64,000 bases of DNA from Rhodococcus sp. 06-462-5 (GCF_002258315.1 NZ_NOYD01000050.1:62001-126000); one strand, 5' to 3'. Counted from the stretch's first letter, positions 26,901 to 34,987 are shown. The notes: a model not told the origin generated them from the letters alone. Numbers and translations are program-made.

Positions 26901-28681
26901 AGGGCCGCGACGATGTCTTCGAACGACGTGTCACCGTGCGCCATCGCAGCATCGAAGTCGGCTCCGGATGCATCGACGAACTCGGCGAACGAGTGCCGAA
27001 CGTCGGGTCGGGTCCGGAGCACCACGGTGTTGCCGTCACCCGCCGGCACGGCGATCGACACGTCGTCGGTGTTCGCGAGTCGCGAAAGCAACGCGGCGAG
27101 AGCGGATTCGAAGACCACGAACGGAGTCGTGGAACGTTCGGCCGCCAATCGAGCCACCCCGGACCACGATTGGGATCCGATGGTCACTTCATGGGATGCG
27201 CGAACGTGACCGATGCGCGAGGGGCGCGATCGGTCGGTCGGAAGGTCGAGGAGATCGGGGGCATCGGCGAGCCGATCGGTCCAGTAGGCGAGCTGGGCTG
27301 CGGCGCGACGCCGGCGTTGGCCTTCGCGCGCGCTGTCCGGATGTACGTCGACAACGGCGACATCGGGTCCGGCCGCGATGAAGGATTCCACCATGTCGAC
27401 GAAGCTCGAGTGGTGTGCGGTGAGATCGTCGTCGTCGTACCGGTTGGGGTTGGCCCTGAAATCGACGTACGTCCTGGCCGGAGAACCGCTCTGATACACG
27501 TTGACCAGGAGGTCTTCGACGGGGCCCGAAGTCACGATGTTGAACTCGCCGACGATCGAACCGAGGTTGATCTGCTGATGGAACAGCATCATGTTGACCA
27601 TCGGGCCGGAAAGCTGCTTGTCGCTACCCGAAGCAGCCAGCTCGCGCCGAATGTCCTCGATGCTGAAGCGCTGGTGGCGCAGGGCTCCCATCAATTCGAG
27701 CTGCACCTGCTGCACCAGCTCGCCTACGGTCGCGTCCTGGGGCACGTGGATCGGAATGGGTGCGACGTTGACGAGCATTCCACCGGATCGGCGAAGCAGT
27801 GCGGTGGTGCGCGCGGACACCGGGATGTTGACCGAGACATCCTCGCGCCCGGTCATGCGCGAGAGGTAGCAGCCGAAGGCGGCGATGAACACCGCTGCTG
27901 CGGTTCCCCCCTTGGTCGCGTCGGACGCCTCGAGCTCGGTGACGACATCCTCGGGCAGAGCCACGCTGCGGAGTTTGCTGGCGGCGATCGTACGACCGGC
28001 AGTGTTGGACAGGGAAGCTCCGTCGTGGATGTCCGCGGCACGAGCCGTCCAGTACTCCTTGTCGGACTCGAAGCGGGACGACGTCCGGTATTCCTGATCG
28101 AGCTCGTAGAGTCGGCGGAGCTCGGCCGCCTTGTTGGGGGCAGGCTCGACGTGTTCGACGGCCGCTGTGTACAGGGCTGCGGTTCGATTGACGAGAGTCA
28201 TGGCACCGTAGCCGTCGAGTGCGACGTGGTGGATCTTGCTGTACCAGAGGTTGCGCTCGTCCTCGACCTGAATGATCCAACTCTCGACGAGCGGATCGTT
28301 CTCCATGTCGACCGGTTGAACGTAGTTCTCGTCGATCCACTGCAGGGCCGACGTCATTGCGTCGTCTTCACCGCGCAGATCCAGATAGTGCACCGACTGG
28401 TCGATCGAGTGGTCGACGATCTGAACGGCTTCGCCGTTGACCTCTGCCAGCCTGAGGTAGGCAGACTGGAACTCGTGTCCGGCCTGCGCCGACGCTTCCT
28501 GCAGCACGGCTATGTCGAGGCTGCCTCGCAGATCCACGTACTGGGCGATGCAGACCGGAACATCAGGAGCGAGTTGTTGAGCGAACCACATGCCTCGCTG
28601 AGCGGACGACAGCGGAAAGCCGTTCTCGAAGCCTGGACCGGTCGGGGGTGTCTGAGATCCACCGGTAGTTGCTGCGCGCAT
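1910..28681 (-). CDS. seven-module nonribosomal peptide synthetase with terminal thioesterase
   Basis: A single 8,923-aa NRPS. Domain order with key residues: C1 20-450 (HHVALDG, H151), second C half 458-685, A1 690-1196, T1 (S1241); C2 (H1429), A2 1775-2268, T2 (S2318); C3 (H2504), A3 2828-3334, T3 (S3380), E3 3436-3895 (H3568); C4 (H4063), A4 4381-4875, T4 (S4919); C5 (H5104), A5 5440-5955, T5 (S6002), E5 6058-6515 (H6190); C6 (H6689), A6 7004-7502, T6 (S7547); C7 (H7739), A7 8076-8567, T7 (S8612); TE 8663-8920 (GWSLGG, S8747). All T domains keep the GGxS serine. The domains before the epimerases are GGDS type and the C domains after them ([11 protein letters not shown]) are of the D-residue acceptor kind. 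The C-type start domain suggests N-acylation of the first residue. The ATG at 28681 has a GAAGGG site upstream. No MbtH, acyl ligase, tailoring or transport gene lies nearby. The product is inferred, not known. Confidence 0.95.
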   Translation of the reverse strand: MRAATTGGSQTPPTGPGFENGFPLSSAQRGMWFAQQLAPDVPVCIAQYVDLRGSLDIAVLQEASAQAGHEFQSAYLRLAEVNGEAVQIVDHSIDQSVHYLDLRGEDDAMTSALQWIDENYVQPVDMENDPLVESWIIQVEDERNLWYSKIHHVALDGYGAMTLVNRTAALYTAAVEHVEPAPNKAAELRRLYELDQEYRTSSRFESDKEYWTARAADIHDGASLSNTAGRTIAASKLRSVALPEDVVTELEASDATKGGTAAAVFIAAFGCYLSRMTGREDVSVNIPVSARTTALLRRSGGMLVNVAPIPIHVPQDATVGELVQQVQLELMGALRHQRFSIEDIRRELAASGSDKQLSGPMVNMMLFHQQINLGSIVGEFNIVTSGPVEDLLVNVYQSGSPARTYVDFRANPNRYDDDDLTAHHSSFVDMVESFIAAGPDVAVVDVHPDSAREGQRRRRAAAQLAYWTDRLADAPDLLDLPTDRSRPSRIGHVRASHEVTIGSQSWSGVARLAAERSTTPFVVFESALAALLSRLANTDDVSIAVPAGDGNTVVLRTRPDVRHSFAEFVDASGADFDAAMAHGDTSFEDIVAALGLPSSESHSPLAQVALRFGPSALPRAGIGMDLVVTVDESDTLSVVFDYATELFDAASMAQLARRLVRMLDTLTSEPDLLIGDVDLLSTAERARLAPVRGPRSVVGVVLPELLAGAVGVAGVGGVAVVSGSRSVSYGELDAASSRLARMLMSCGVGPGSFVALALSRSVESVVAVWAVAKAGGAFLPVDPNYPVDRIEHMLVDSGAVVGVTLGADVGVLSGVGGVSWVVLDDADVVADLAFRSSAPVLDAERSGVLRLDDAAYLIYTSGSTGVPKGVVVTHRGVGNLAAEERVRFGVGPSSRVLAFASPSFDASILEFVLAFSGGATMVIAPPLVFGGVELASLLAAERVSHAFVTPAALASVDPVGLDSVEVVVTGGDVCAPELVARWAPGRRMFNAYGPTEATIFSSISSALVVGESVDIGSPTIGFAEVVLDSRLNPVPVGVVGELYLAGPALARGYHARLGLTAERFVANPFGGAGSRMYRTGDVVRWNASGALEYVGRSDFQVKVRGFRIELGEIDSVLAAVPGVDFVVTIGRESAAGATVLVSYVLPVAGAEVGADVLREHAGSVLPAHMVPSAFVMLESIPLTPAGKLDRNALPEPELGSQGAFAAAETEYEAAVATVFCDVLEIDRVGVTDSFFDLGGNSLVATRLVARVNSALGTDLKVLDLFEASTVRTLAERAEAKGASLHRRPALVPVDRPDSIPLSLAQQRMWFINQFDVSSPAYNIPLTVHLTGRLDVGAMAAAVGDVLSRHESLRTVFPTVGDLPNQVIAPVEDVTGSKLPFGVVDVDAGSVDALVRDAATTGFDVTVDLPFRAVLYRTGSESYVLSIVVHHIAADGASMAPLARDVMVAYGARSAGSAPTWEPLAVQYADFALWQHAVLGDESDSTSVAARQIEFWQSALADLPDVLPMPLDRPRPTRQSMRGSVTPFTIPADVAARLSSVAAEQDSTLFMVVHSALALLLARLSGTEDIAIGTPIAGRGDAALDDLVGMFVGTLVLRTQVEPRASFTELLADTRRSDLAAFDNTDIPFERLVDVLDPVRSTDHSPLFQVLLEFQNNAAVTLELPDLTVRFEEISTDTAKFDLQLRVDQEPVDPSGALSASFTYATDLFDPETIDRFVDRFLRIVSTIGTSTDVRTGDIDILSAAERELVLFEWNDTARLIEPPVHQQIPVGGVEMTLSSLFDRQVQRSPYSTALVFEDEHITYLELDERANQLARHLISLGVTPESHVGLAIRRSIDLLVGMYAIVKAGGAYVPIDPDHPVERSSYVLSSAQPVCILTTSRDWINIPVATPVLAVDLLDVSDRDHSSITDSDRLGRLHGSNTAYVIYTSGSTGRPKGVAVTHSAIVNRLLWMQHEYHLEPADTVLQKTPATFDVSVWEFFWPLQVGAKLVVAEPDGHRDPVYLSRIIADEHITTAHFVPSMLAVFAAGARAAECVSLRLVFCSGEALPPATAAQFAQFSLAELHNLYGPTEAAVDVSYYHVTGREAVSIPIGAPVWNTRLYVLDASLRPAPIGAPGELYLAGVQLARGYVGRGDLTSDRFVADPFGEPGERLYRTGDLVRWRADGELEYIGRTDFQVKLRGLRIELPEIEAVLLRSESVAQAIALVHKDPNTGETLVAYVVGVPGRAVDPAHLTAEAARRLPGYMVPSHVVVLDSLPVNASGKLDRKALPAPEFTVAASEFFGPENPVEEIVAGVFGDLLGIAQVSVTSSFFEIGGNSLIAMRLVARINAALGTDIGIRDLFDAPTVRALSAGIELGEHDTAAAPRLVPQERPDVVPLSLAQQRMWFINQYDTESAAYNVAFAMRLSGVLDVDAMHSAIGDVLSRHESLRTMFPLTDDAPVQSILDVASALPDLTPILANDERHVLDLIADVAGSGFDVVADVPLRVRLVRVRENEHVLVMVVHHISSDGFSSAPLARDLMVSYSARAAGHAPSQEPLPVQYADYALWQRRYLGAESDPDSLMAKQLTYWVDTLSGSPEVLTLPTDRPRPAVASLRGDSVTFEIDAAVHARLATVAAEHNSSSFMIVHAALAVLLARLSGTEDISVGTPISGRGDAALDELVGMFVNTLVLRTQVPGSMRFEDLLSDVRSVDLTAFTHSDVPFERVVDAVDPARSTAHAPLFQVMLEFQQTDRPTVTLPGLSIESIELPNDISNFDLQLTISEEFDRSGSPAGIEAGFRYATELFDADTVRVLADRLVRILDAVTAMPSIRVGDIEILSANEYDSLAPVRGPRSVVGVVLPELLAGAVGVAGVGGVAVVSGSRSVSYGELDAASSRLARMLMSCGVGPGSFVALALSRSVESVVAVWAVAKAGGAFLPVDPNYPVDRIEHMLVDSGAVVGVTLGADVGVLSGVGGVSWVVLDDADVVADLAFRSSAPVLDAERSGVLRLDDAAYLIYTSGSTGVPKGVVVTHRGVGNLAAEERVRFGVGPSSRVLAFASPSFDASILEFVLAFSGGATMVIAPPLVFGGVELASLLAAERVSHAFVTPAALASVDPVGLDSVEVVVTGGDVCAPELVARWAPGRRMFNAYGPTEATIFSSISSALVVGESVDIGSPTIGFAEVVLDSRLNPVPVGVVGELYLAGPALARGYHARLGLTAERFVANPFGGAGSRMYRTGDVVRWNASGALEYVGRSDFQVKVRGFRIELGEIDSVLAAVPGVDFVVTIGRESAAGATVLVSYVLPVAGAEVGADVLREHAGSVLPAHMVPSAFVMLESIPLTPAGKLDRNALPEPDWSAQVTAGRDADNAVEKTLAGLFAEVLRLDRVGVDDSFFALGGDSIMSIQLVSRAKAAGLSLSPRDVFEHKTVAALAEVVASGDGSAPLVLEELPGGGVGDVPLTPIVAWMLDRTAVLDKHTQTAVLTLPVDIELDVLEATVETVLDHHDMLRGVLHRGEHPTMEVLPAGSIAANSVVHRVASTTVRGEGFSKQATAEAEAAVGRLAPDSGVMIQMVWFDAGSEGSRLLVVAHHLVIDGVSWRILVPDLASAWAQIIGGNTPELAPVGTSVRRWSHGLREVTATRGDELAIWRDVLAQPDPLIGSRALDREIDVYRTVDKVEMTLSTDVTEGLLTALPDAFHGSVNDGLLAALALATAVWRRGRGVTVDDALISLEGHGREDHVVPGADLGRTIGWFTTIYPLRLTLADLDLDDALAGGPDAARLIKSVKEQLLAVPDHGIGYGMLRYLDDDGAAALRDFPAPQVSFNYLGRYSTDVPDELRGHGWLPVDDSGVGDSQDQDLPVAAVLDINAVTTATPTGPRLEATFAFPTGVLDADEVTELAELWRQALTALTQLAQRPGAGGFTPSDLDLVRLDQSSIDDLERVYPTLDDIWSMTPLQAGLLFHAELSDQSVDAYIVQLVLELRGSVDEARFRRAARALLRRHANLRTAFVHNNDGESIQIVHHDVDAPWSTIDLTGLDADARAVELDRIEHDDRATRFNMAQAPLLRFMLITVAPGEWRLVMTNHHILLDGWSTPLLLKDLLTLYVVDGDETVLPRVPAYRDYLSWLAKRDRSSALDAWTNALAGLSEPTLLTPVESRRQESTLAGRSLVSLDVEQTDRLRSVARARGVTMNSMVQASWALVLGTLTGRSDVVFGATVSGRPPEVSDIESMIGLFINTLPVRIVLDPSETLGEYLERVQAEQAALLDHHYLGLTDIQRAVGPAVAFDTLTVFESYPMDRAGLSAETDLAGMQVHDVHDGSDTAQYPLTLVAMVDDRLHIEAKYLPELFEHSVVAATVDRIVRVLDAIATDTGRRVGALSLLSEEELRRLAPIRGQASSDSRLLPDILTDAAASNLHGTALWSDGRTVDYAELDAQSSALARTLIARGAGPETVVALALPRSVESVLGIWAVAKTGAAFLPIDPSYPRDRVEHMLVDSNASIGLTLSEHVAAVADLGSARWTVLDHDDTRAELADHSTAPILDGDRIRPIHIDQVAYLIYTSGSTGVPKGVTVTHRGLANLAEEERTRFEVTPNARVLAFASPSFDASILELLMVFSGAGTMVIAPTSVYGGIELAELLAAQRVTHAFVTPAALASVDPDGLTELAVVATGGDVCPPELVARWAPGRRMFNAYGPTEATIFSSISDRLQVDSAIDIGAPTIGFSEVVLDARLHPVPVGVVGELYLAGPALARGYHDRSGLTADRFVANPFGENGARMYRTGDVVRWTESGTLEYVGRSDFQVKVRGFRIELGEIDAVLTDDPTVEFATTVGVDGPTGNTILVAYVLPRPGEQVDAAALRTHVSNSLPTHMIPTAFVALESIPLTPAGKLDRNALPAPDLHLGGDSRAPRNDTEQVIADIFGEVLGIDSVGIDSSFFDLGGDSLSATRLTARVNSALDTTISVRALFEAPTVESLAVRVHSNPAGNLRRPALVAKPRPDSIPLSLAQQRMWFINQFDVDSAAYNIPLAVRLTGRLDIAAMSAAVEDVLERHESLRTVFPTHGERPEQKILDVQTVRTDLAVVDLDADEIVSAISAAAATGFDVSTDLPFRAVLYRLAADEFVLSIVVHHIAADGASMAPLARDVMVAYGSRVATGAPMWAPLDVQYADFAIWQRTVLGDESDPASLAAQQLDFWKTALADLPDVLPLPLDHPRPTRQSMRGNSVRFEIERATHAGLVEIARANEATVFMAVHAAWSILMARISGTEDIAVGTPIAGRGDAALDDLIGMFVGTLVLRTQVAPGLSFTDLLQATRTADLAAFENTDVPFERLVDVLDPARSTDRSPLFQVLVEFQNNTSAALELPELTVEAVDIDAHVAKFDLQLTVAEQFDESGAPAGMTAAITYATDLFEESSVEEFSARFGAVLSAVTTDPERAVGDIDLLLPGELDAMTGEWNHAGLVASDATLADRFATAAARFPDSRAVVFGDHSLTYAELDDRSSRLARLLVQRGVTSESLVAVAMPRNEELIVALLAVIKSGGGYLPIDVSYPADRLAFMLEDASPICVISTVADSAAVPASDLDVLEIDSPELIGELDAMSGAPLTDADRSGGTSADSIAYVIYTSGSTGRPKGVQIAHRNVATLFANTADLFDFDDHDVWTMFHSYAFDFSVWELWGPLLHGGTLVVVDYYTARSPELFRELLVREKVTVLNQTPTAFYQFAEADRVATGNLAGTADADLSLRYVIFGGEALDLGQLARWYARHDEAAPTLVNMYGITETTVHVSHLALTEEFAASASASVIGQAIPALHVAVLDTRLNPVPPGVTGEMYVSGAQLSRGYLGRAGLSATRFVADPSGDPGARMYRTGDTARWNRDGALEYLGRSDMQVQLHGFRIELGEIESALLAYDGVAASVVSVRDDGSGDRLIGYVVAEAGRTLDHSAVLDFVGHSLTSYMVPAALIVLDELPLTANGKLDRRALPAPDFSANVTESRLPATEVESILAGLFADVLGLDTVGVDDSFFALGGDSIMSIQLVSRAKAAGLVLAPRDIFERKTVAALAEVVVLGGDAVVLEELDGGGVGSLPLTPVVRWMLDRSTDFGRYTQTALLQLPVGIESETLERTVQAVLDRHDMLRSRLFQDADGIWHEEVSPIGTVSAASVVHAVSVDSVDGAAFSSCAATELDAAADRLVPADGVMVQMVWFQGPNGSGRLLVVAHHLVIDGVSWRILVPDLATAWSQIIAGDEPALAPIGTSMRRWSTGLTEVTASRADEVELWQRILSGADPTIGSRPLDKRIDVDATVQRIRTSLPVEVTERLLTTVPNVFRGSVNDGLLAGLALALTAWRRERGAAVRSALITLEGHGREDAVVPGADLGRTVGWFTTIFPVRLDLGSVDIADALSGGHSAGALIKAVKEQLLEIPDHGIGYGMLRYLDSAGTEALSGFAAPQVSFNYLGRFSTGSTEGMADVGWIPVADAELGDAQNPDMPVPAALDINAVTTSTPDGPQLDATFAFPAGILDAHEVGRLIELWTQALTAITEHASVEGAGGLTPSDLELVDIDQRSIEVLEKQFPDLDDVWSMSPLQAGLLFHARLAGEVGSDSAGIDAYMVQLGLELRGVVDAERMHSAVNKLVSRHPNLRAAFVHNSTGESLQIVQSSVTVPWSEVDLRGEADVDAALEAVLAADRSVRFEMDSAPLLRFTLITLADDHWRLLLTNHHILLDGWSTPLVVKELITLYVTESDDSMLPRVPAYRDYLAWMRQRDVAISTAQWVSAMAGVEEPTLLVTGDRGRQLSTVSSETERSLSIETTAALRDFAARRGSTLNTLVQTAWGIVLATLTGREDVVFGATVSGRPPEVPGIEGMIGLFINTLPVRVTLDRAETLGALVDRVQAEQAALLDHHYLGLTDIQRAAGAGVAFDTLTVFESYPVDRAGASAATDFAGMQVTDILGTDAAHYPLTLVSSVDERLNLKAKYLPELFEIEDVHAIVDRVERVLDAVLTDEQQPLARLSLLAETEFGSLAPVFGLEGRSTRLLPEIFSDAAAVDPDAVAVRSVDGELTYRDLDRQSNRLARILLGHGVRTETFVALGIARSIESVLTVWAVAKSGAAFVPVDPNYPADRIEHMLADSGATFGVTTRTHLDDLPSTVPWIVLDDLATDGPNAVSDEPIADDERHGRVTLSSAAYTIYTSGSTGVPKGVVVTHSGLDNFATEQRERYRVTKDSRTLHVSSPSFDASVLEYLLAFGVGATMVIVPPTVYGGAELASLLAEESVTHGFITPSALASVDPAGLDTFADVVVGGEAVPAELVTKWAPGRNLFNGYGPTEATIMSNISAPMVAGEPVSIGGPVRGVYEVVLDSRLQPVPVGVAGELYLAGVGLARGYHDRMGLTAERFVADPFGVPGDRMYRTGDVVRWSPDLTIEYVGRSDSQVKVRGFRIELGEIDAALSTHPSVDFAATFGTPGPTGATVLVAYVRLTGDNPAETVDTFDTAVLRDHLAALLPSHMVPSAIVVLESIPLTPVGKLDRAALPIPEFGTATSYREPSTPAELTVASVFAEILEVDRVGADDGFFELGGDSLSATRVIARVNAEFGTSIGVRTIFETPTVSGLAHAVGSADTRTQRPALVATARPEHIPLSLAQQRMWFINQFDTTSAAYNVPLVVKLTGRLDTAALADAVVDVLGRHESLRTTFPDGPEFPVQLVHPAAEVAPAIESERIDAAVLTDRVAQLAGRGFDVTNEIPVHVELFEVLDAGVDASEDPVFVLAMVVHHIAADGASMAPLARDVVLAYSARSAGTAPNWQPLPVQYADYTIWQRSLLGDEQDASSVAAAQLEHWSTALAGLPDLLPLPTDRPRPTTQDFRGGRVRFTVDADIHRALADITREQNVSMFMVLHAAFAVVLARLSGTDDIAITTPVAGRGDAALDDLVGMFVNTLVLRSRVDESATFDDLLNQVKAHDLDAFDHTEMPFERIVEVLNPTRSTAYAPLSQVALSFQNNEKASLELPELRVEGFDFDVPVAKQDLQLLLSETFDEEGRPSGFEAAFDYATSLFDAASVEAIAARLIRVLDAIGRDRHAVVGDIEILGTDEQRALVPARGNADAAIRTWPELLAAAVALDPYAVAVTYRGISLSYADLDSWSNRIARMLIDYGVGPETFVALALPRSIESVLSVWAVAKTGAAFLPVDPSYPADRIAHMLEDSHAAMGLTDIDSRESLPDTVPWLVLDDPETSAELSRYPADAVTDVERTATLHIDHPAYLIYTSGSTGRPKGVAVRHRGLANLQAEVLERFRPTRDSRVSHIASPSFDASIYELTMAFGVAATVVIVPPGVFGGGDLADLLESEHVTHAFLTPAALSSIDETRLGSVRVLAVGGEACTPELVAKWAPGRKMFNGYGPTETTIQASVGGPLVPGGTVDVGRPGTGFRFVVLDARLRPVPAGVSGELYIAGPGTARGYLGRFGLTSERFVADPFGTPGDRMYRTGDVVRWGSAGAVEFVGRSDFQVKVRGFRIELGEIDSALTEHDQVGFAATIGHTAASGDTVLVSYVLAAEGESVDTEALRDRVAKVLPRHMVPSAIIELDDIPLTPVGKLDRRALPVPELTVSTTPYRAPTTDVEAAIADAFAQVLGVERVGMDDNFFELGGTSLVATKIVPAIENAIGVRVPLQALFVDPTPAGLAARVAADADAGGADLDSVFGVVIPLRGSGSRAPLFCVHPGIGLSWGYAGLVSHLSDDRPVYGLQLPSIVEGSSFGSIRDLAHRYADEIRAVQPVGPYHLLGWSLGGSLAHAIAVELRSTGSDVATLALLDSYVDGHDGDPAEGALSVENLLAGLGLDLTAQPSAEPLTYERGVELLDESLGQTTGISADHLRRINAGFENSTRIMAEFIPDVFDGDVLFFSATKGASDGIVRSPQEWRPYVTGDIVIHDVDVFHNEMTNADAASVIGPVVDSHLGNTPE
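5906..9076 (-). other. NRPS module 6: C-A-T accepting a D-residue donor
   Basis: C6 ([31 protein letters not shown]) follows E5 and resembles C4. A6 residues read D-A-L-F-V-G-G-I-M-K ([11 protein letters not shown]). The Gly in place of Ala in the NAYGPTE motif separates it from A1/A3/A4. The substrate is not assignable but probably aliphatic or aromatic. T6 has LGGDSL (S7547). Confidence 0.8.
9077..13780 (-). other. NRPS module 5: C-A-T-E, predicted threonine made D
   Basis: C5 has HHIAADG (H5104). A5 reads [33 protein letters not shown] and [11 protein letters not shown]. Its residues D-F-W-N-I-G-M-V-H-K are the standard threonine code. T5 ([13 protein letters not shown]) and E5 ([12 protein letters not shown]6190) closely resemble T3-E3. 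Expected residue: D-allo-Thr if epimerised at C-alpha only. Confidence 0.85.
13781..16942 (-). other. NRPS module 4: C-A-T accepting a D-residue donor
   Basis: C4 ([31 protein letters not shown]) is the type that follows an epimerase. A4 specificity residues read D-A-L-F-A-G-A-I-F-K, one residue different from A1/A3, so a chemically similar amino acid is likely. T4 has LGGDSL (S4919). No epimerase follows. Confidence 0.8.
16943..21583 (-). other. NRPS module 3: C-A-T-E, same A domain as module 1
   Basis: C3 has HHISSDG (H2504). A3 is identical in protein sequence to A1, so the same unknown hydrophobic residue is expected. T3 reads [13 protein letters not shown], the form usual before an epimerase. 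E3 follows, with [24 protein letters not shown] and [10 protein letters not shown]. The residue should be delivered in D form to module 4. Confidence 0.85.
18681..20206 (-). repeat. 1,526-bp direct repeat, copy in module 3 (A3 domain)
   Basis: Encodes residues about 2826-3334, from LAPVRGPRS through NALPEP, exactly one A domain with its linker. Compared by eye with the copy at 25095-26620 (offset 6,414 bp), I found three base differences, all silent and all within 250 bp of the 3' coding end. The plus strand here is markedly C/A-rich (coding strand G/T-rich, with many GTG/GTT/GGT codons), unlike flanking NRPS sequence. Confidence 0.95.
21584..24811 (-). other. NRPS module 2: C-A-T, predicted serine
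   Basis: C2 carries HHIAADG (H1429). A2 has [34 protein letters not shown] and [11 protein letters not shown]. Its specificity residues D-V-W-H-F-S-L-V-D-K match the serine code known from EntF-like domains, so serine is a strong prediction. The carrier serine is in IGGNSL (S2318). There is no epimerase, so L-Ser is expected. Confidence 0.85.
24812..28681 (-). other. NRPS module 1: starter C, extra half C, A1, T1
   Basis: The gene opens directly with a condensation domain ([23 protein letters not shown] at 151-157), as in lipopeptide-type starter modules that acylate the first amino acid. A second condensation-like stretch (458-685) follows. It has only the C-terminal half ([20 protein letters not shown] through [10 protein letters not shown]) and no HHxxxDG. 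A1 has [10 protein letters not shown] and [11 protein letters not shown]. Specificity residues read by eye are D-A-L-F-V-G-A-I-F-K, a hydrophobic pocket whose substrate I cannot name. T1 ends in LGGNSL. Confidence 0.85.
25095..26620 (-). repeat. 1,526-bp direct repeat, copy in module 1 (A1 domain)
   Basis: Encodes residues about 688-1196. It is identical in protein to the module 3 copy and shares its unusual base composition. Both ends fall at domain boundaries: the C-A linker (LAPVRG) and the A-T linker (LPEP). Flanking sequence diverges at once on both sides. Confidence 0.95.
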
Positions 28682-29346
28682 TCACTTGCCCTTCGGCGGC
28701 ACGGTCACGGCGACGAAGGCCGACGTCGAGTCGTTCGACTCGGAGCCCTCGGTTCGATTCGGAGTGTCGAGCCGCGGCGGCCTGTGCGCGCGATTGAGCA
28801 ATTCTGGCTTCCGTTCTGGTCTGCGTTCGTGTCGATTCACGCACGTTCGGTGGTGATTTGGCTGTGTATCAATTCGTCGCGCACAGCCGACCGGATTGAA
28901 ACAGGGAGAGAGCCCGGTTCTACCGAATCGAACGAACCGTGAGTTCAGTGAACGAGTGTGTGGTGACTCTCGAATCCATCGTCCTGTACGACATGAACTC
29001 CCCTCCCCGCCAGGCGTACGACACGCTCGACAATCTCGGCGTCGATACTGCGCTCACATACCAACGCGAGACCGTCGGTCATCCGCTGAAAGACGACCCG
29101 AAAATTCCGCGTCGAGCACCCCAGCGGCTTACAAAGATACAACATCGGCAAGGTTCTTTTGGACAGTAATCATAAGAACCATCGACCGCCGTCTCCAGCC
29201 TGTTACAGAAGTGACCTCGAGTGCCACTCGAACAGATGCTATTCGGTCGAACGAATGACTCCGCACGCCGCATCGACCGGCATTGCCGGACGCGTATCCG
29301 ACTCGACGATGCGATAAACCTGCCTTTTGCCGACTTGGCGATTGTT
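28682..29346. other. 665-bp region without a convincing gene, upstream of the NRPS
   Basis: Lies between the NRPS start and the stop of lnt, both on the minus strand, so it should hold the NRPS promoter. It appears less G+C-rich than its surroundings. Short frames here (for example 28945-29151 minus and 28939-29169 plus) lack coding-like third-base bias or recognisable domains. It contains the dyad at 29152-29180. The immediate NRPS leader has a GAAGGG ribosome site. Confidence 0.6.
29152..29180 (-). promoter_or_regulatory. inverted repeat GGTTCTT-N15-AAGAACC with overlapping -10-like TATGAT
   Basis: Perfect 7-bp arms (29152-29158 and 29174-29180) separated by 15 bp. On the minus strand TATGAT (29169-29174) could serve as a -10 element. 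No good -35 is visible at the usual distance. Arm spacing suits binding by a dimeric regulator. It sits about 470 bp upstream of the NRPS start, so the long leader is a weakness of this reading. Confidence 0.3.
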
Positions 29347-30939
29347 TCAGAGGACGGAGCGGCGGCGCCCGGCCAACAGCGTCGCGCCGAGGGCCCCGAC
29401 TGCTGCCAGACACAGCACCAGTTCCGATCCGAAGCCGATTCGTGTCGCGACGGTGAGGGATTGTCGCAGTACGACGCTGGACACCAGCACGTCCGGGGTG
29501 AAGAGCGGCGTCTGTTGCAGAACGTGTCCGTCCGGCGACACGATCGCGCTGACGCCACTCGTGGCCGCTACCACGACTGTCCTTCCGTGCTCGACGGCTC
29601 GCACTCTGGACATCGCCAGTTGTTGGTAGGTCATTTCGGTGTCGCCGAAGGTCGCGTTGTTGGTGGGTATGGCGATGAACTCTGCGCCCGACCGGACCGA
29701 TTCCTCGAGGGCGCGATCGAATGCGACTTCGTAGCACGTCGCTATTCCGGCCGCTATTCCCCCGGCACGTACCACTCCATTTCCGTTGCCGGGCACGAAA
29801 TAACCCGCTCGGTCGGCATATTCCGAGAACAGGCGGAAGAAACTTCGGAATGGCAAGTATTCGCCGAACGGTTGAATTATCTTCTTGTCGTGCCGCTCAC
29901 CGGGCCCAGCGGTACCGTTCCACGCAATAACCGAATTCGTGTTCGTGCCATCGGCATTGACGAGTACGGTGCCGACGAGAATCGGAGCCCCCACAGCCAC
30001 CGACGCCTGTGTGATGAGAGTCGCAGCGTCGGCATTTCTCAACGGATCGATATCGGACGCATTCTCGGGCCATACGACGAGATCCGGAGCAGGCTGCCTG
30101 CCGGCCTCGACGTCGTCGGCCAACGTCATCGTCTCTCGGACGTGATTGTCCAGCACCGCGCGCCGCTGTGCGTTGAAATCCAGACCAAGACGCGGGACGC
30201 TTCCCTGGACCGCCGCGATCGTCACCGTCCGTTCGTCGCCCTCCGGTGCAACGTTGCTGTGCAGCGTCGGTAGCAGCATCAGCGCCACGATGGACGCCAC
30301 CGTCGTTGCGGCGACCGGGCCGAGGTACGAACGCACTCCTCCTCGTCGACCGACCGCGACCAGCAGCGCCGCCGTTCCGGTTCCGGTCAGCGCCACCCCG
30401 AAACTGAGCAACGGTGCACCCCCGATGCTCGCCAAGGGAAGCAGCCAGCCCTCGGGTTGTCCGAATGCCAGTCGGCCCCACGGAAAGCCACCGAAGGGAA
30501 CGCTGGATCTGAGCCATTCGGTCAGGCTCCAGGCCAATGCCATCGACAACGGCCACCCTGCACTCCGTGCCGCCAACACCCCGAGCACTCCGAACAAGCC
30601 GACGAAGACGGACTCGGCGACGGCGAGCGCCAGCCAGGGCATCGGTCCTACGTACACACCGATCCATGGGAGCAGTGGAACGAAGAATCCGAGTCCGGCG
30701 GCACAGCCGTAGCCGAATCCCGCTTTCAGCGGTACCGACCTACGGCCACCGAAGCCGGTCAGGACGAGGGCGAGCAGCGCGATACCCAGCGGTGCCAGGA
30801 ACCACAGTGTTCGCGGCGGAAAGCTCGCGAATATCAGTGCACCACCGGCAACGGACAGCGCAGTGGACATCGCGCCCCGGCGTAGCCGCTCCGCTGACGA
30901 GGTCACTGTTCCGACACCCGAGGCGGACTCAGATCTCAT
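29347..30939 (-). CDS. lnt: apolipoprotein N-acyltransferase
   Basis: 530-aa membrane enzyme that N-acylates the lipid-modified cysteine of lipoproteins on the outer face of the cytoplasmic membrane. The first 220 residues are hydrophobic helices. The rest is a nitrilase-fold domain with the expected catalytic residues: Glu292 (VVWPENAS), Lys352/353 (HDKKIIQPFGEYLPF) and Cys402 (GIATCYEVAF). A C-terminal membrane helix ends in basic residues. The ATG at 30939 lies inside the 3' end of the upstream amidohydrolase gene (11-bp overlap), suggesting coupling; Met24 is an alternative start. In many relatives a polyprenol-phosphate mannosyltransferase (ppm1) is fused to or follows Lnt. None is seen here. 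Confidence 0.93.
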   Translation of the reverse strand: MRSESASGVGTVTSSAERLRRGAMSTALSVAGGALIFASFPPRTLWFLAPLGIALLALVLTGFGGRRSVPLKAGFGYGCAAGLGFFVPLLPWIGVYVGPMPWLALAVAESVFVGLFGVLGVLAARSAGWPLSMALAWSLTEWLRSSVPFGGFPWGRLAFGQPEGWLLPLASIGGAPLLSFGVALTGTGTAALLVAVGRRGGVRSYLGPVAATTVASIVALMLLPTLHSNVAPEGDERTVTIAAVQGSVPRLGLDFNAQRRAVLDNHVRETMTLADDVEAGRQPAPDLVVWPENASDIDPLRNADAATLITQASVAVGAPILVGTVLVNADGTNTNSVIAWNGTAGPGERHDKKIIQPFGEYLPFRSFFRLFSEYADRAGYFVPGNGNGVVRAGGIAAGIATCYEVAFDRALEESVRSGAEFIAIPTNNATFGDTEMTYQQLAMSRVRAVEHGRTVVVAATSGVSAIVSPDGHVLQQTPLFTPDVLVSSVVLRQSLTVATRIGFGSELVLCLAAVGALGATLLAGRRRSVL

Positions 30940-32524
30940 GGATGACCTGTCCGCGATGCACGGTCATCGAGCACCGTGGACTGTCGGACGACGGATCGAG
31001 ACCGGGCAATGGAGATACCCCCGCGCGTGGGTCCGTCGACCATCGTTGCACGCTGTCCTTGGGTGCTCGGACGACCAGTTCGTCGACCTCCCACACCGCA
31101 AAGGATGCGGGTGCCCCCGGCACCAATGTTCCTGCCAATCCGTCTCGGACTCCGCCCGCGCGCCATGCTCCGCGGGTAGACGCCGAGAATGCAGCCCGAG
31201 GCGAGATGGCACTGCCCGGCGTGCGGTGATTGACCGCGGCCCTGACCGCCGCCCACGGATCGAGTCGAGTGACCGGCGCATCCGAACCGAATGCGAGCGA
31301 CACCCCCGCCGATGCCAAGCGCGCGAACGGATGGAGCGCCGACGCCCGATCTGCGCCGAGCCGTGCCGAGTACAACCCTTCCGTACCGCCCCACAGTGCG
31401 TCGAACATCGGTTGCATGCTGGCGATCACGCCCCACGAAGCCAATTTTTCGGCCTGCTCGGGTGCGACCATTGCCAGATGTTCGAGCCGGTGCCCGCACG
31501 CGGCGACGGCGGGAGTTCCGAGCTCGGCCACCACCCGCTCGAATGCGGTGACGGCAGCCGAGACCGCCGCGTCACCGATGACGTGGAAACCCGCCTGCAC
31601 TCCGGCCGTCGTGCATGCCGAGATGTGTCCGGCGATCGCGTCGACGTCTTCGTACGGCACGCCCGATCCGGAGCCGTCGGCATAGGGAGAGGACAACCAT
31701 GCGGTCCGTGATCCCAGCGAGCCGTCGACGAAGATGTCACCGGCCAGCCCGTGGGCACCGGTTCTCTGGAGCAGCTGCCGCGCCTGCTCTGCCGTCTCGA
31801 CCAGCTCGCCCCAGTATCCGCGGACCTCCACTCCGTGCTGGGTGGACATCAGTTCACGGAAGTCGTCGATGCCCGACACGATCGGACCGGCACATTCGTG
31901 GACAGCAACAATTCCTTGCGCCGCGGCACTGTCGAGCGCAGCCGTTCGAGCCCGATTCCGGGTATCGGCCGTGATCATCGACCGTGCCGTCAGCCGCGCG
32001 AGGTGATGCGCGGAAGCGGTGAGCGGGGATTGCCCCGAGAAGCCGGTGGCGGATTCGATGCCGATCGCGGCGACGCGCAACGGCGTCGAGACGGCGGCCG
32101 AATGCGAATCGATGCGAGTGAGGTACACGGGGCGTCCGGGCGCTGCCGCATCGAGGTCGGCTGTCGACGGCGCGCGATGTTCGGGCCAGTCGGTTTCGTC
32201 CCAGCCGTGTCCCCAGACCAGGGCGTCCGAGGACGACGATGCATGCTCGGCGAGCACCCGCATACAGTGCTCGAGCGAGGTGCAGCCGGACAGGTCGAGT
32301 CCGATCGACGAGAGTCCCAGATCGGTGACGTGCACGTGTGTGTCCACGAACGCCGGTGCCACGAAGGAACCGGCCAGGTCGATGACGGGCACCCCTGGGT
32401 GAAGAGCTCGCCCGGTGCGATCCTCACCGATCCAACTGACAATTCCATCGGTCACGGCCATGGCGGTGGCGTCGGACGCCATCGGACTGTAGATCCGTCC
32501 GCCGCAGAACAATTCGGTGGTCAC
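30929..32524 (-). CDS. YtcJ-like metal-dependent amidohydrolase
   Basis: 531-aa member of the amidohydrolase-3 (YtcJ) group. It has an N-terminal small beta domain, then the metal-binding DTHVHV motif (residues about 61-66), later histidines in GFHVIGDAA and GHRLEHLAM, and an aspartate in AFGSDAPV. A C-terminal composite domain follows. Such enzymes hydrolyse C-N bonds of amides or cyclic compounds. The substrate cannot be told from sequence. It lies between fxsA (17 bp away) and lnt (overlapping), an arrangement I recall from related actinobacteria. A cytosolic location is likely since no signal peptide is present. Confidence 0.85.
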   Translation of the reverse strand: MTTELFCGGRIYSPMASDATAMAVTDGIVSWIGEDRTGRALHPGVPVIDLAGSFVAPAFVDTHVHVTDLGLSSIGLDLSGCTSLEHCMRVLAEHASSSSDALVWGHGWDETDWPEHRAPSTADLDAAAPGRPVYLTRIDSHSAAVSTPLRVAAIGIESATGFSGQSPLTASAHHLARLTARSMITADTRNRARTAALDSAAAQGIVAVHECAGPIVSGIDDFRELMSTQHGVEVRGYWGELVETAEQARQLLQRTGAHGLAGDIFVDGSLGSRTAWLSSPYADGSGSGVPYEDVDAIAGHISACTTAGVQAGFHVIGDAAVSAAVTAFERVVAELGTPAVAACGHRLEHLAMVAPEQAEKLASWGVIASMQPMFDALWGGTEGLYSARLGADRASALHPFARLASAGVSLAFGSDAPVTRLDPWAAVRAAVNHRTPGSAISPRAAFSASTRGAWRAGGVRDGLAGTLVPGAPASFAVWEVDELVVRAPKDSVQRWSTDPRAGVSPLPGLDPSSDSPRCSMTVHRGQVIHEI

Positions 32525-32541
32525 GAACGACCAGTCTGCCC

Positions 32542-33069
32542 CTACCGGTGTGGCTTCCGGAAATCCCCGGCGGCGGGATCGAACCGGTCGGCCTCGATCA
32601 CCTGTCCTTCGAGAATCGGCGCCGAACCGGATGCATTCGGTTCTCGTGTGCTGTCATCGTCGAGGATCTCACCGTCGATGACGGTGGGGCGCATGCGCCG
32701 GGTTGCGGTCGCAACCTGCGGCAACCAACGTGCGGCGGCCCACATCACCGCTGGGCGCAGCAACCACCTGGTCGGTGGGATCAACAACAGCAATCCGATC
32801 ACCGTGGTCACCAGACCCGGCACGAACATCGCAACCGACCCGGCGGCGAAGAGAGCCCCATCGGCCACGGCCCCACCGGCCGATCGCTCGCCTCGCGATG
32901 CCCTCTGCAGACCGTCCAACACGCGTCTGCCCTGCGATCGCACCAACAGTGACCCGATCAGCGATCCGCCGATCAGCAGTACGACGGTCCAGAGCACACC
33001 GAGCGCGCTTCCCACAGCGACCAGCGCTGCGACCTCGACCACGGCATAGAGTACGAACAGAGCGAGCAT
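32542..33069 (-). CDS. fxsA: FxsA-family membrane protein
   Basis: 175-aa protein with two hydrophobic regions near the N-terminus (LALFVLYAVVEVAALVAVG and LWTVVLLIGGSLIGSLLV) and another at FVPGLVTTVIGLLLLIPPTR, followed by a polar tail. This matches FxsA/YtzA proteins. E. coli FxsA, when overproduced, relieves phage T7 exclusion by F plasmid; the normal role is unknown. The start has an AAAGGA site upstream. It is the first gene of the likely fxsA-amidohydrolase-lnt operon. Confidence 0.85.
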   Translation of the reverse strand: MLALFVLYAVVEVAALVAVGSALGVLWTVVLLIGGSLIGSLLVRSQGRRVLDGLQRASRGERSAGGAVADGALFAAGSVAMFVPGLVTTVIGLLLLIPPTRWLLRPAVMWAAARWLPQVATATRRMRPTVIDGEILDDDSTREPNASGSAPILEGQVIEADRFDPAAGDFRKPHR

Positions 33070-33130
33070 GACGGTCCTTTCTTCGCTTCACCGGTAAAAC
33101 GCCCGGGGCATCGAAATCGCTCCCGAAGTG

Positions 33131-33144
33131 CCCGGTTTGCCGGG
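33131..33144 (-). terminator. small hairpin after the response regulator gene
   Basis: CCCGG-CAAA-CCGGG (minus-strand reading) starts 6 bp after the stop of the response regulator gene. The stem is only 5 bp and has no T-run, so it is a weak terminator candidate. Confidence 0.3.
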
Positions 33145-33150
33145 AGATTC

Positions 33151-33807
33151 TCAGGAACCCGGCCGGACCAGACCCGTTTCGTACGCCAGAACGACGGCCT
33201 GGACTCGATCGCGGACGCCCAACTTCGTCAGGATTCGGCCGATGTGAGTCTTGATCGTCGCCTCGGACAGATGCAGGGTGGCCGCAATCTCGGCATTGGA
33301 CAAGCCGGTCGCCAAGTGCACCAACACCTCGCGCTCGCGGCCGGTGAGAGCGTCGAGCACGGAGGCGTCGGAGGTCGACGGAGTCTGTGCGACGAACCTC
33401 GAGAGCAAACGCTTGGTGACCTTGGGCGAGACGACGGCATCGCCTGCGGCCACGCTGCGAATCGCGGAGACCAGGTCTTCCGGTGGAGTGTCCTTGAGCA
33501 GGAATCCACTGGCCCCCGCCCTGAGCGCTCCGAGCACGTGTTCGTCGAGATCGAAGGTCGTCATCACCAGAACCTTGGCGTCAGAACCCGATTCGGTGAT
33601 GGTGCGGGTGGCGGCCACGCCGTCGATGCCGGGCATGCGGACGTCCATGAGCACCACTGCCGGAGAAAGTCTGGCCACGGCCTCGACGGCTCCCGCCCCG
33701 TCGGCGGCCTCCCCCACCACCTCGATGTCGTCCTGCGCCTCGAGCACCATGTTCAACCCCATGCGCATGAGTTCCTGGTCGTCCACGACGACAACGGTGA
33801 TCGGCAC
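33151..33807 (-). CDS. NarL/LuxR-family response regulator
   Basis: 218-aa two-component regulator. The receiver domain has the acidic pair Asp9/Asp10, the phosphoacceptor Asp55 (VVLMDVRMPG), Thr83 (VMTTFD) and Lys105 (FLLKDTPP). The C-terminal LuxR-type helix-turn-helix (LTGREREVLVHLATGLSNAEIA through TIKTHIGRILTKLGVRDR) binds DNA. It lies 16 bp downstream of its histidine kinase partner, and the two should be co-transcribed. The regulated genes and signal are unknown. The divergent TauE/SafE exporter is a possible target by position only. Confidence 0.93.
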   Translation of the reverse strand: MPITVVVVDDQELMRMGLNMVLEAQDDIEVVGEAADGAGAVEAVARLSPAVVLMDVRMPGIDGVAATRTITESGSDAKVLVMTTFDLDEHVLGALRAGASGFLLKDTPPEDLVSAIRSVAAGDAVVSPKVTKRLLSRFVAQTPSTSDASVLDALTGREREVLVHLATGLSNAEIAATLHLSEATIKTHIGRILTKLGVRDRVQAVVLAYETGLVRPGS

Positions 33808-33823
33808 CGACCCAACCTAGTCC

Positions 33824-34987
33824 TCACTCGATCGGCAGCGTTGCCCGCACGAGCCAATTGCCGTGTGGCGTCCGACCCGCGTGCAGGGTGCCTCCGAGTA
33901 CCGCTACTCGCTCACGCATTCCGAGCAGTCCGTGTCCACCGCCGTCCGCGGACGGCGGTGCGCCGGCGCCGGTGCCGTTGTCGGAAATCTCGACGGTGAC
34001 CGCCTCTTCTTCCCGAACGACCTTGACGACGGCGCGCGGCGCATGGCCGGCGTGCCGTAGGACATTGGTCAGCGATTCCTGGACCAAACGGTGCACTCCG
34101 AGGCTGATCGCCGGGCTGATGTCGTCCAGGTTCCCGGTCTGTTCGAGCTCGACGTTCAACCCGGTGCGACCCATCATCTCGACGACACGGGCCAGGCCTG
34201 CGGTCCCGTACTGGGGCATGTCGTCCGAGTCGGGCGACGTCCGCAACAGAGCGACGGTTCGACGCAACTCGGCGAGCGCCGACCGGCCCGTGGCGGAGAT
34301 GTTGGCCACGGCCTGCTCCGCGCGATCGGGGTTGCGCCTGATGGCATACGAGGCACCGTCGGCCTGGACCACCATGACACTGACGCTGTGGGCGATGACG
34401 TCGTGCAGTTCGCGTGCGATGCGCGTGCGCTCGGTGATCACGGCCTCTTCGGCGCGTCGGTCCCGGTCGTACTCGGCTACCACGAGACGGGCCTGCGTCG
34501 CTTCGTCGTATGCCCTGCGGGCCCCGAGAAACTCTGCCGCAACCCACGACAGCGCATACATCAGCGCACTGAACAACAGTGTCGTGAAGACCGGTTGGGC
34601 GAACAGGTACAGGTTGGCGGCGGTGTACGCAGCGAGTGCGGCGGCATAGATGCCGCCCTGAACTCGACCGACGTACGCAACCAGGGTGTAGAGCATGATC
34701 GGCAGGGCCAGAGCGGCCGGGTGACCGTTGTACGCATCGCCCACCAGGCTTCCCGCTATGTCGGAGCCGAGCGTGGTGACGAGAGTGAGTGCTGCGATCG
34801 AGCGAGGCAGACGGCGACGCCACGCGATGGGCATCGTGAGCACGACCGAGAACACCACGAACAACGGCCCGTTGAGACCGTCGACCGAGCTGACGAACAC
34901 CAGAATGTCGACGACGAACAGCCCGGCCGCCAACAGGGCATCGGCCACGAACGGCTGCCCACGGAGCCACAGACTGAATCGACGCAT
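33824..34987 (-). CDS. NarX/DesK-type sensor histidine kinase
   Basis: 387-aa kinase with the start taken at the ATG at 34987 (an in-frame ATG at 35026 would run into the divergent gene). About five hydrophobic segments fill residues 11-155 with little outside loop, so sensing may be within the membrane. The HisKA_3 dimerisation/phosphoacceptor motif is RIARELHDVIAHS with His195. The HATPase_c domain has DNGTGAG and GHGLLGMRERV. It pairs with the response regulator just downstream. Only 17 bp separate this start from the divergent exporter gene. Confidence 0.9.
   Translation of the reverse strand: MRRFSLWLRGQPFVADALLAAGLFVVDILVFVSSVDGLNGPLFVVFSVVLTMPIAWRRRLPRSIAALTLVTTLGSDIAGSLVGDAYNGHPAALALPIMLYTLVAYVGRVQGGIYAAALAAYTAANLYLFAQPVFTTLLFSALMYALSWVAAEFLGARRAYDEATQARLVVAEYDRDRRAEEAVITERTRIARELHDVIAHSVSVMVVQADGASYAIRRNPDRAEQAVANISATGRSALAELRRTVALLRTSPDSDDMPQYGTAGLARVVEMMGRTGLNVELEQTGNLDDISPAISLGVHRLVQESLTNVLRHAGHAPRAVVKVVREEEAVTVEISDNGTGAGAPPSADGGGHGLLGMRERVAVLGGTLHAGRTPHGNWLVRATLPIE

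Noticed and set aside
24023..28942. 1,639-codon open frame on the plus strand opposite the NRPS
   Set aside because: Arises from the strong third-base G/C bias of the NRPS. Its translation is Arg/His/Gln-rich with no recognisable domain, and it spans the duplicated A domain in the same way as the 17783-20374 frame.
28945..29151. 68-codon minus-strand frame in the gap upstream of the NRPS
   Set aside because: No family resemblance, no ribosome site and weak codon bias. A small gene cannot be excluded, but not supported enough to annotate; it does not look like MbtH.
28939..29169. 76-codon plus-strand frame in the same gap
   Set aside because: No ribosome site, domain or biased codon use.
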